DNA of 6,022 nt, from assembly GCA_049295655.1 (NCBI GenBank), contig JBAQRB010000250.1:1-6022 (forward strand), given 5' to 3'. Every line of letters starts with the position of its first letter. Position 1 is the first letter of the stretch. The position numbers and the translations under genes were made by a program. Origin of the DNA: CAJBIL01 sp049295655 (lineage in GTDB: Bacteria > Pseudomonadota > Gammaproteobacteria > Burkholderiales > Rhodocyclaceae). This document shows, one piece after another, positions 1 to 5,373 of this stretch. Under the pieces are notes generated by a model. That model was not told the origin of the DNA. It worked only from the letters and a program-made list of their open reading frames with translations, and searched no databases.

Positions 1-593
1 GCGCCGAGACGGTCGATATCAGCCTGCCCAACATGAAGTTGTCGGTCCCCGCCTATTACGTGATCGCACCGGCCGAGGCGAGTTCCAACCTGTCGCGTTT
101 CGACGGCGTTCGCTACGGCTATCGCGCCCCGGAATACAGCGACCTCAACGACATGTACAGCAAGAGCCGGGCGCAGGGCTTCGGCGCCGAGGTCAAGCGG
201 CGCATCCTGATCGGCGCCTACGTGCTGTCGCACGGCTACTACGACGCCTACTATCTGCAGGCGCAGCGCATCCGCCGCCTGATCGCCAATGACTTCGTCG
301 CCGCCTTCAAGCAGTGCGACGTGATCATGGGGCCGACCAGCCCGAGCACGGCTTTTAAGCTTGGCGAAAGGGCCGCCGATCCGGTGCAGATGTATCTGTC
401 GGACATCTACACGATCGCCGTGAACCTTGCCGGTCTGCCCGGTATGTCGATTCCCTGCGGCCTGGCGAACGGCCTGCCGGCCGGACTGCAGCTGATCGGC
501 AACTATTTTGCCGAGGCTTGGCTGCTCGACGTGGCGCACCGCTATCAGCAAACGACCGGCTGGCATTTGCAGCATCCGGCCGGTTTCGTCTGA
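1..593 (+). CDS. gatA: Asp-tRNA(Asn)/Glu-tRNA(Gln) amidotransferase subunit A, C-terminal part
   Basis: GatA is the amidase subunit of the cytoplasmic GatCAB complex. It releases ammonia from glutamine, and the ammonia is channelled to GatB to amidate Glu-tRNA(Gln) or Asp-tRNA(Asn). The reading frame is open from base 3 and runs off the left edge. About 196 C-terminal residues of a protein usually near 485 residues are present, so the Lys-Ser-Ser catalytic triad lies outside the window. Visible family landmarks are APAEASSNLSRFDGVRYG (about residues 21-38 of the visible part), the EVKRRILIGAYVLS segment, CDVIMGPTSPSTAF, and the C-terminal NLAGLPGMSIPCG...GLPAGLQLIG block, all typical of amidase-signature proteins of the GatA type. 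It ends with TGA, 10 nt before the next start, and lies upstream of gatB in the same direction, as expected for a gat operon. The identification is firm; only the 5' end is missing. Confidence 0.96.
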   Translation, partial: AETVDISLPNMKLSVPAYYVIAPAEASSNLSRFDGVRYGYRAPEYSDLNDMYSKSRAQGFGAEVKRRILIGAYVLSHGYYDAYYLQAQRIRRLIANDFVAAFKQCDVIMGPTSPSTAFKLGERAADPVQMYLSDIYTIAVNLAGLPGMSIPCGLANGLPAGLQLIGNYFAEAWLLDVAHRYQQTTGWHLQHPAGFV

Positions 594-603
594 GCCTCGT
601 CGC

Positions 604-1137
604 ATGCGGCGGATTTGCGCAGCGACGCTGATCCTTTTGCTCGGCGCGTGCGCGACGCCGGCACCGCCGCCGTCGGAGCCGCCGGCGCCCGTGCCGGTCG
701 CTGTCGAAAAGCCGGTCGCCGAACGCATGCAGTCGCAGCCGCTCAGGCATCTGCTCAACCGTAACCTCAAGCCGATGCCGGTGCAGGCGCTCAATGTGCG
801 CACCAAGTGTGCGTTCCGCGACGCGGTCGGAACGCGCGGCAAAATGGACTTGCAGGTAAAAAACGCCGAGGTGCAGCGCTTCACCGCCGAGGTGAACATT
901 CCGAAGCACGGCATCTGCCGCTTCGACATGAAGAATTTCACGCAGACCGCCACGCTGCCGTCGGTGCAACTCGCCGGTTCCGCCAGCGGCTGCGCGGTGC
1001 GCATGTGGTCGCAGGAGCTGGGTAAGGAAAAAAGCGTCGCGGTCGCCTTCACCGGCTGCGAGACGCAGTGCAGCGGTGATTCTTTCAGCTATCTCTGGCC
1101 GATCCTGGTGGACACCCGGAACGGCCGCTGTTCTTGA
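604..1137 (+). CDS. small cysteine-rich lipoprotein of unknown function
   Basis: This 177-residue protein is not one I recognise by family. From the ATG at 604 it has a short lipoprotein signal peptide: MRR, a hydrophobic stretch (residues 4-15), and a lipobox LGAC with the lipidated Cys at residue 16. The +2 residue is Ala rather than Asp, which suggests outer-membrane sorting by the Lol rule. Residues 18-32 form a Pro/Ala-rich linker. The folded part (about 45-177) carries six cysteines (69, 105, 130, 152, 156, 176), enough for three disulfides in the periplasm. A longer in-frame start at 508 lies inside gatA and would bury the signal peptide, so 604 is preferred even though no clear Shine-Dalgarno precedes it; translational coupling to gatA, 10 nt upstream, would explain that. 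It sits between gatA and gatB with 10- and 17-nt gaps, so it is probably cotranscribed with them. A functional link to tRNA amidation is not evident. Confidence 0.8.
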   Translation: MRRICAATLILLLGACATPAPPPSEPPAPVPVAVEKPVAERMQSQPLRHLLNRNLKPMPVQALNVRTKCAFRDAVGTRGKMDLQVKNAEVQRFTAEVNIPKHGICRFDMKNFTQTATLPSVQLAGSASGCAVRMWSQELGKEKSVAVAFTGCETQCSGDSFSYLWPILVDTRNGRCS

Positions 1138-1154
1138 CGGGTAGGTAACAAACA

Positions 1155-2609
1155 ATGAAACAGTGGGAAGTCGTCATCGGCATCGAGACGCACGCGCAGC
1201 TCTCGACGCAATCCAAGATTTTCTCGGGCAGTTCGACCGCCTTCGGCGCCGAACCGAACACCCAGGCCAGTGCGGTCGATATCGCGCTGCCTGGCGTGCT
1301 GCCGGTGCTCAACCGGGGCGCCGTCGAATGCGCCATCCGCTTCGGGCTGGCGGTCGGTGCCGAGGTCGCCGCGAAGTCGGTCTTTGCGCGCAAGAACTAC
1401 TTCTACCCGGATCTGCCCAAGGGCTACCAGATCAGCCAGTTCGAGCTGCCGGTCGTCGTCGGCGGGCAACTGACGATCCAGGTCGGGCAGGGCGACAAGG
1501 CCGTCGAAAAGACCGTCAATCTGACGCGCGCCCACCTCGAGGAGGACGCCGGCAAATCGCTGCACGAGGATTTTCACGGCAAGACCGGCATTGACCTGAA
1601 CCGCGCCGGGACGCCGCTGCTCGAGATCGTCACCGAACCCGACATGCGCTCTTCCGCCGAAGCCGTCGCCTACGCCCGCGCGCTGCACGCGCTGGTGCGC
1701 TGGATCGGCATCTGCGACGGCAACATGCAGGAAGGCTCGTTCCGCTGCGATGCCAACGTTTCGGTGCGTCCGGTCGGCCAGAAGGAATTCGGCACGCGGC
1801 GCGAGATCAAGAACCTCAACTCGTTCCGCTTCATGCAGCAGGCGATCGATTACGAAGTGCAGTGGCAGATCGCCCGCATCGAGGACGGCGGCCGCATCGA
1901 GCAGGCCACCGTGCTCTTCGACCCCGATAGCGGCGAGACGCGGGCGATGCGCAGCAAGGAAGACGCGCACGATTACCGCTACTTCCCCGATCCCGACCTG
2001 CTGCCGCTGATCATCGACCGCGACTGGGTCGAGCGCACGCGTGCCGCGCTGCCCGAATTGCCGATCGCCAAGCGCGACCGTTTCGTCGCCGACTACGCGC
2101 TGTCGGTCTATGACGCGAGCGCGCTCACCACGTCGCTCGAGGTCGCCGCTTTCTTCGAGACCATGGTCACCATCGGCGGCAAGGCGAGCGCCAAGACCTG
2201 TGCCAACTGGGTGATGGTCGACCTTGCCGCCCGCCTGAACAAGGACGAGCGGGAGATCGGCAACTCGCCGGTCAGCGCCGCGCAACTGGGCGGCCTGATC
2301 GCGCGCATCGCCGACAACACCATTTCCAACAACATCGCCAAGAAGGTGTTCGAAGCGCTGTGGAACGGCGAAGGGCAGTCCGCCGACGAGATCATCGAAA
2401 AGCAGGGGCTCAAGCAGATCACCGACAGCGGCGCCATCGAGGCGCTGATCGACGAGGTGCTCGCGGCCAATGCGGCGATGGTCGCCGAGTTCAAGGCGGG
2501 CAAGGAAAAGGCCTTCAACGCGCTGGTCGGCCAGGCGATGAAGGCAACCAAGGGCAAGGCCAATCCGCAGCAGGTGAACGATCTGCTGCGCAGCAAGCTC
2601 GCCGGTTGA
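1155..2609 (+). CDS. gatB: Asp-tRNA(Asn)/Glu-tRNA(Gln) amidotransferase subunit B
   Basis: GatB is the kinase and transamidase subunit of GatCAB. It phosphorylates the side-chain carboxylate of the mischarged Glu- or Asp-tRNA with ATP, then amidates it with ammonia delivered from GatA. The 484 residues match the usual full length. Residues 7-16 (VIGIETHAQL) carry the Glu and His of the N-terminal metal/active-site motif. Residues 77-91 (FARKNYFYPDLPKGY) are the GatB family signature, AHLEEDAGKS lies at 126-135, and REIKNLNSFRF at 216-226 is also conserved. The C-terminal about 150 residues form the helical, tRNA-binding GatB/YqeY domain, ending QQVNDLLRSKLAG. The ATG at 1155 follows a partial Shine-Dalgarno TAGGT (1142-1146) with an 8-nt spacer. 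It appears to be the last gene of the gat operon and is followed 10 nt later by a strong hairpin. A complete gat operon suggests that the organism uses the indirect route for Gln- or Asn-tRNA. Confidence 0.98.
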   Translation: MKQWEVVIGIETHAQLSTQSKIFSGSSTAFGAEPNTQASAVDIALPGVLPVLNRGAVECAIRFGLAVGAEVAAKSVFARKNYFYPDLPKGYQISQFELPVVVGGQLTIQVGQGDKAVEKTVNLTRAHLEEDAGKSLHEDFHGKTGIDLNRAGTPLLEIVTEPDMRSSAEAVAYARALHALVRWIGICDGNMQEGSFRCDANVSVRPVGQKEFGTRREIKNLNSFRFMQQAIDYEVQWQIARIEDGGRIEQATVLFDPDSGETRAMRSKEDAHDYRYFPDPDLLPLIIDRDWVERTRAALPELPIAKRDRFVADYALSVYDASALTTSLEVAAFFETMVTIGGKASAKTCANWVMVDLAARLNKDEREIGNSPVSAAQLGGLIARIADNTISNNIAKKVFEALWNGEGQSADEIIEKQGLKQITDSGAIEALIDEVLAANAAMVAEFKAGKEKAFNALVGQAMKATKGKANPQQVNDLLRSKLAG

Positions 2610-2619
2610 AGGAGAAGAT

Positions 2620-2642
2620 GCCCTGCCGCACGACGGCAGGGC
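2620..2642. terminator. bidirectional hairpin terminator between gatB and pyrE
   Basis: A perfect 9-bp GC-rich stem (GCCCTGCCG at 2620-2628, CGGCAGGGC at 2634-2642) closes a 5-nt loop. On the plus strand it starts 10 nt after the gatB stop and is followed only by a weak TCTGT tract. On the minus strand it is followed by ATCTTCTCCTT, which is more U-rich in RNA, so it may work better for transcripts from pyrE. Its position between two convergent genes fits a shared terminator. The stem is certain; its function is inferred. Confidence 0.7.
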
Positions 2643-2656
2643 TCTGTCCGGCGGCT

Positions 2657-2755
2657 TTAACGCGCGCCGGCCGGCGCGCGCTTCTTGCGCTGCTTGAGCA
2701 CCTCGGCAATCTTCGCTTCGGCAGCCTTGAGGTGGCTAGGCGTTGCGCGCAACAC
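2657..2755 (-). CDS. possible 32-residue basic small ORF overlapping the pyrE 3' end
   Basis: On the minus strand, a frame different from pyrE is open from GTG (2755-2753, with an in-frame TTG next) to TAA (2659-2657). It encodes about 32 residues, beginning VLRATPSHLKAAEAKIAEV and ending in a strongly basic tail KQRKKRAPAGAR. The codons beyond the pyrE stop are mostly G/C at the third position, and the middle part looks like an amphipathic Lys/Ala/Glu helix, so it reads like real coding sequence. It overlaps the last codons of pyrE by 20 nt and could be translated by coupling. Alternatively it is the remnant of an older gene or of a pyrE C-terminal extension lost by frameshift. PyrE already ends at the normal family length (the E. 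coli protein has 213 residues), so no extension is needed. No ribosome-binding site decides the start. I do not recognise it and the call is tentative. Confidence 0.27.
   Translation of the reverse strand: MLRATPSHLKAAEAKIAEVLKQRKKRAPAGAR
2661..2680. repeat. 20-bp perfect GC palindrome
   Basis: Bases 2661-2680 read identically on both strands (CGCGCGCCGG followed by its reverse complement). The palindrome lies 18 bp from the terminator hairpin, in the gatB-pyrE gap, inside the last codons of the possible small minus-strand ORF. It could extrude as a cruciform or form an RNA hairpin lacking a loop, adding to termination of the convergent transcripts. A protein binding site is an alternative. 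In a GC-rich genome part of this may be chance. Confidence 0.5.
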
Positions 2756-3383
2756 CGTATTCGGCGCGGTAAGCGGCGACCGCAGCCTCGTTCTGCTTGA
2801 ACTCGGCGCGATCGCGCAGAAAGGCCATCAGGTCGTCGAGGTCGGCCACCGCAATCACCGGAATGCCGTAATCGCGCTCGACTTCCTGCACCGCCGACAA
2901 GGCGCCGCTGCCACGTTCCATGCGGTCGAGGGCGATCACCACGCCGCAGGGCGTCGCGCCCGCCGCACGGATCATCTCCACCGACTCGCGGACCGAGGTG
3001 CCGGCCGAAATCACGTCGTCGATGATCAGCACGCGCCCCTGCAGGGCTGCACCGACGATCGTTCCGCCCTCGCCGTGATCCTTGGCTTCCTTGCGGTTGT
3101 AGGCGAAAGGCAGGTTGCGCCCCTCGCGCGCCAGCGCAACGGCGGTCACGGCGACCAGCGGGATACCCTTGTAGGCCGGCCCGAACAGCGTGTCGATGGC
3201 GATCCCGCTGGCGGCAATCGCCGTGGCGTAAAATTGCGACAGCCGGTCGAGCGCGGCGCCGTCGTCGAACAGACCGGCGTTGAAGAAGTAGGGCGACAGT
3301 CGCCCGGCCTTGGTTTTGAATTCGCCAAAACGCAGCACGTTGCGGGCGACGGCAAAATCGATGAATTCCTGACGAAAGTCCAT
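2736..3383 (-). CDS. pyrE: orotate phosphoribosyltransferase
   Basis: PyrE catalyses orotate + PRPP to orotidine 5'-phosphate + pyrophosphate, the fifth step of de novo UMP synthesis, in the cytoplasm and normally as a dimer. The 215-residue product matches the family length. Landmarks are KAGRLSPYFFNAGLF at residues 25-39 (orotate side of the site), FGPAYKGIPL at 67-76, the mobile catalytic loop RKEAKDHGEGG at 97-107, and the PRPP-binding motif VLIIDDVISAGTS at 118-130 with its paired Asp residues. The start MDFRQEF matches the usual N-terminus of proteobacterial PyrE; only a weak ribosome-binding site precedes it. The stop TAG is four codons past the normal YRAEYGV end. The gene is divergent from the exonuclease III gene and convergent with gatB. 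No attenuator-like structure of the E. coli rph-pyrE kind is visible, since only 41 bp separate the divergent starts. Confidence 0.97.
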   Translation of the reverse strand: MDFRQEFIDFAVARNVLRFGEFKTKAGRLSPYFFNAGLFDDGAALDRLSQFYATAIAASGIAIDTLFGPAYKGIPLVAVTAVALAREGRNLPFAYNRKEAKDHGEGGTIVGAALQGRVLIIDDVISAGTSVRESVEMIRAAGATPCGVVIALDRMERGSGALSAVQEVERDYGIPVIAVADLDDLMAFLRDRAEFKQNEAAVAAYRAEYGVARNA

Positions 3384-3424
3384 AACAACCGATGTATTGA
3401 AGCCGCAAGCGGCGTGGATTCGCT
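3384..3424. promoter_or_regulatory. short divergent intergenic region between pyrE and the exonuclease III gene
   Basis: Only 41 bp separate the two divergent start codons. The gap holds a small inverted repeat GCCGC-AA-GCGGC (3402-3413) and a TTGAAG box (3397-3402), which resembles a -35 element reading toward the exonuclease gene. No matching -10 element lies at the right distance upstream of the start codon. Any promoters must therefore overlap each other or lie inside the opposite gene, and leaders would be very short. That it regulates the two genes is an inference from position. Confidence 0.3.
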
Positions 3425-4207
3425 ATGTTACGCATCATCACCCTAAACCTCAACGGTATCCGTTCGGCATGGAGCAAGGGCGTTCTGCCCTGGGCTGCGG
3501 CGCAAAAAGCCGACGTCATCTGCCTGCAGGAGCTGAAGGCGCAGCCCGCCGATCTTTCCGACGAAATGAAGGCGCCGGATGGCCTGCACGCCTATTACCA
3601 CTGCGCGCAGAAGAAGGGCTACAGCGGCGTCGGGCTGTGGTGCCGCAACAAGCCGGACGCCGTCTTCGAGGGAATCGGCAACGCCGAGTTCGACGCCGAA
3701 GGCCGCTATCTGCGCGCCGACTTCGGCAAGCTGTCGGTGATTTCGCTGTACCTGCCTTCCGGATCGAGCGGACCCGAGCGGCAGGCAGCGAAGTTCCGTT
3801 TCATGGACCTCTTCTACCCGCAGCTGGTCGACCTGTTCAGCAGCGGGCGCGACATCGTCATCTGCGGCGACTGGAACATCGCGCACCAGGAAATCGACCT
3901 CAAGAACTGGAAAGGCAACCGCAAGAATTCGGGCTTCCTGCCCGAAGAGCGCGCCTGGGTCGGCCGTCTGCTCGGCGAAACCGGCTGGTGCGACGCCTAC
4001 CGGGCGCTGCACCCGCAGGCGACCGACGACTGCTACACGTGGTGGAGCAATCGCGGCCAGGCCTGGGCCAAGAACGTCGGCTGGCGGCTCGACTACCAGC
4101 TGGCTACCCCGGCGCTCGCCGCGACGGCAAGGCAGGCGGCGGTCTACAAGGCCGAGCGTTTCTCGGATCATGCGCCGCTGTCGATCGATTATGACTATGC
4201 GCCATGA
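3425..4207 (+). CDS. xth: exodeoxyribonuclease III / AP endonuclease
   Basis: This Mg2+-dependent enzyme of the exonuclease III (Xth/ExoA/APE1) family cleaves the backbone 5' to abasic sites in base-excision repair and usually also has 3'-5' exonuclease and 3'-repair activities. All catalytic motifs of the endonuclease/exonuclease/phosphatase fold are present in order: LNLNGIRSA at residues 7-15, the metal-binding Glu36 in CLQELKA, Tyr109 in SLYLPSG, Asp149 and Asn151 in GDWNIAH, Asp223 in RLDYQL, and the Asp248-His249 pair in SDHAPL. The length of 260 residues is normal and the protein looks intact. The ATG at 3425 gives the standard N-terminus MLRIITLNLNG; no strong Shine-Dalgarno is seen. 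It is transcribed away from pyrE and followed after 58 nt by a terminator-like hairpin. A recA-like SOS box was not seen upstream. Confidence 0.96.
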   Translation: MLRIITLNLNGIRSAWSKGVLPWAAAQKADVICLQELKAQPADLSDEMKAPDGLHAYYHCAQKKGYSGVGLWCRNKPDAVFEGIGNAEFDAEGRYLRADFGKLSVISLYLPSGSSGPERQAAKFRFMDLFYPQLVDLFSSGRDIVICGDWNIAHQEIDLKNWKGNRKNSGFLPEERAWVGRLLGETGWCDAYRALHPQATDDCYTWWSNRGQAWAKNVGWRLDYQLATPALAATARQAAVYKAERFSDHAPLSIDYDYAP

Positions 4208-4265
4208 ATCTTCACATTGATCTGTTCTGATAAATTGGATAACCTGAGCGGTCTGCCCGAAAGCA

Positions 4266-4291
4266 TCCGGCGCATTGCGCCGGAATTCTTT
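4266..4291 (+). terminator. Rho-independent terminator-like hairpin after the exonuclease III gene
   Basis: An 8-bp stem (TCCGGCGC at 4266-4273, GCGCCGGA at 4277-4284) closes an ATT loop and is followed by ATTCTTT (4285-4291). This is a good intrinsic-terminator shape for the exonuclease transcript. It ends 31 nt before the next start codon, so a promoter for the downstream operon must either lie between, leaving very little room, or lie upstream, in which case the hairpin would be a leader attenuator. The AT-rich stretch 4208-4242 contains loose TTGATC, GATAAA and TAAATT boxes, but none are paired at good spacing. Confidence 0.6.
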
Positions 4292-4322
4292 CCGTAAATT
4301 TCTTGCCACCACGAGGTCTGCC

Positions 4323-4643
4323 ATGTCCGAAACTACCGAAATGTCCGCCGTCAACAAGGAAAAGCTCGTCTCCGACATGAAAATCGTCGTTGCCGACGCC
4401 GAAGAAATCCTGCGCGCCACCGCCAGCGTTGCCGGCGAAAAGGTCGGCGAACTGCGCGAGCGCATTCAGGATCGCCTGCGCGACGCCAAGCTGCGTATCG
4501 CCGATGCCGAAGCCGCGCTGGTCGACAAGACCAAGGCCGCAGCCCGTGCGACCGACGACTACGTGCATGAAAATCCCTGGCGCGCAGTCGGTATTGCCGC
4601 CGGCATCGGCCTGCTGCTCGGCGTCATCATCGGTCGTCGCTAA
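4323..4643 (+). CDS. DUF883 family protein (YqjD/ElaB/YgaM-like), membrane-anchored
   Basis: This 106-residue protein has the DUF883 layout: a long charged helix with coiled-coil character (about residues 11-78, rich in Glu, Lys, Arg and Ala), then HENPWRAVGIAAG at 82-94, and a single C-terminal membrane segment (about 88-104) ending GRR. The ENPWRAVG...LLLG...GRR ending is diagnostic. In E. coli, YqjD and ElaB sit in the inner membrane by this tail, bind ribosomes through the N-terminal part, and are induced in stationary phase under RpoS; the same role here is inference. The ATG at 4323 is chosen because GAGGT (4313-4317) stands 5 nt upstream. A longer TTG-started version from 4275 would begin inside the terminator hairpin and is unlikely. 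It is the first of four tightly spaced genes, and the next two resemble YqjE and YqjK, so the cluster mirrors yqjDEK of enterobacteria. Confidence 0.9.
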   Translation: MSETTEMSAVNKEKLVSDMKIVVADAEEILRATASVAGEKVGELRERIQDRLRDAKLRIADAEAALVDKTKAAARATDDYVHENPWRAVGIAAGIGLLLGVIIGRR

Positions 4644-4655
4644 GCACCGCACGAC

Positions 4656-5078
4656 ATGAGTCCAACTCAAGGCGGCGAAGACAGCGGCCGCAAGGCTGGC
4701 CTGTTCGCCGCCCTGAAAAACATCGCCGCAACCTTGCTGGCGAGCGGACGCACGCGGCTCGAACTGCTCGCTAGCGAATTCGAGGAGGAAAAGCTGCGCG
4801 CCCTCCGCTTGCTGGTCACGGCGCTGGCGATGGTTTTCTGTCTTGGCGTCGCGACGCTGCTGCTGGTCGGCCTGCTCACGCTCGTTTTCTGGGAGAGCCG
4901 GATTCTCGTGATCGGCGGCTTTGCCGGTCTGTTCCTGCTGCTCGGCGTCATCGCCTACAAGGCGCTGATGCACGCGACACAACGAACGCAGCCTCCCTTC
5001 GCGAACACGCTGGCCGAACTCGAAGAAGACTTGCGCCAACTGAAAGCCGCTGCGCGCCATGGCTCAACGACTGATTGA
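4656..5078 (+). CDS. YqjE-like membrane protein (phage holin superfamily III type)
   Basis: This 140-residue protein has an N-terminal amphipathic part (residues 12-50, with GLFAALKNIAATLLASGRTR then LELLASEFEEEKLRA), two hydrophobic membrane segments (about 52-78 and 83-102), and a charged C-terminal helix ELEEDLRQLKAAARH. The SGRTRLELLASE motif before two membrane helices is typical of the YqjE/putative actinobacterial holin-X and holin III family, which are annotated after holins, but here the chromosomal operon setting argues against phage lysis. It starts 12 nt after the DUF883 stop with no obvious Shine-Dalgarno, so coupling to the upstream gene is likely. Its last 20 nt overlap the start of the next gene. 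The function is unknown; a scaffold partner of the DUF883 protein at the inner membrane is inferred. Confidence 0.85.
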   Translation: MSPTQGGEDSGRKAGLFAALKNIAATLLASGRTRLELLASEFEEEKLRALRLLVTALAMVFCLGVATLLLVGLLTLVFWESRILVIGGFAGLFLLLGVIAYKALMHATQRTQPPFANTLAELEEDLRQLKAAARHGSTTD

Positions 5079-5373
5079 GATCGGCGTCCGGCGCGGCCGG
5101 CTGATCGAGCGCATCGCCAGTCAGCGCGCGCTGCTCGGCCAACAGCTGGAGCCGGTGCGCAGCGCCCTGCATAGCGCCGATCGCGCCAGCGCTGGCCTGC
5201 GTGCCGGGATCGGCTACCTCAGGCAGCACCCCGGCATCGTTTTGGCCGCCGTCGCCGTGCTCGCCATTCTCAAACCGCGGCGCACTTGGCGCTGGGCGCA
5301 GCGTGGCTTTGTCGCCTGGCGCGCCTGGCGTGCCGTGCGCGCCCAGCTGGCCGCATTCGGATCGCGCGGATGA
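5059..5373 (+). CDS. YqjK-like protein
   Basis: This basic protein of 104 residues has the YqjK-like pattern: an N-terminal helix with RRGRLIERIASQRALLGQQLEP (residues 11-32), a second helix to about residue 55, then a short hydrophobic segment HPGIVLAAVAVLAILKP (57-73) that may insert in or lie on the membrane, and an Arg/Trp-rich tail (RRTWRWAQRGFVAWRAWRA, 74-92) that would favour contact with phospholipid headgroups. The start at 5059 overlaps the YqjE-like gene by 20 nt, and the stop overlaps the next start as ATGA (5370-5373), so it is translated as part of the same coupled unit. The biochemical role of the family is unknown. The family assignment rests on the N-terminal motif and on gene order. 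Confidence 0.8.
   Translation: MAQRLIEIGVRRGRLIERIASQRALLGQQLEPVRSALHSADRASAGLRAGIGYLRQHPGIVLAAVAVLAILKPRRTWRWAQRGFVAWRAWRAVRAQLAAFGSRG

Noticed and set aside
508..603. Upstream in-frame start for the lipoprotein gene inside gatA
   Set aside because: It would place the lipoprotein signal peptide and lipobox internally; the ATG at 604 gives a correct short signal peptide.
1089..2285. Long minus-strand open frame of about 398 codons opposite gatB
   Set aside because: It is a mirror of a GC-rich coding gene: gatB on the plus strand is full length with clear motifs, while the antisense product is Arg/Asp/Leu-rich with no recognisable domain.
2515..3519. Minus-strand frame of about 334 codons covering pyrE in another frame
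   Set aside because: It is Arg-rich shadow translation of pyrE, which has all its motifs in its own frame.
4275..4322. TTG start giving a 16-residue N-terminal extension of the DUF883 protein
   Set aside because: It lies in the loop of the terminator hairpin, whereas the ATG at 4323 has a GAGGT ribosome-binding site 5 nt upstream.
3443..4465. Minus-strand open frame of about 340 codons opposite the exonuclease III gene
   Set aside because: It runs through the intact exonuclease gene, the terminator hairpin and part of the DUF883 gene and shows no domain, so it is an antisense artefact.
4212..5060. Minus-strand open frame of about 282 codons opposite the DUF883 and YqjE-like genes
   Set aside because: The plus-strand genes have recognisable family patterns and coupled starts; the antisense product is low-complexity Gln/Ala-rich.
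4656..5078. Phage lysis holin, suggesting a prophage
   Set aside because: The protein is only named after holins; it lies in a yqjD/yqjE/yqjK-like chromosomal operon and there are no other phage genes in the window.
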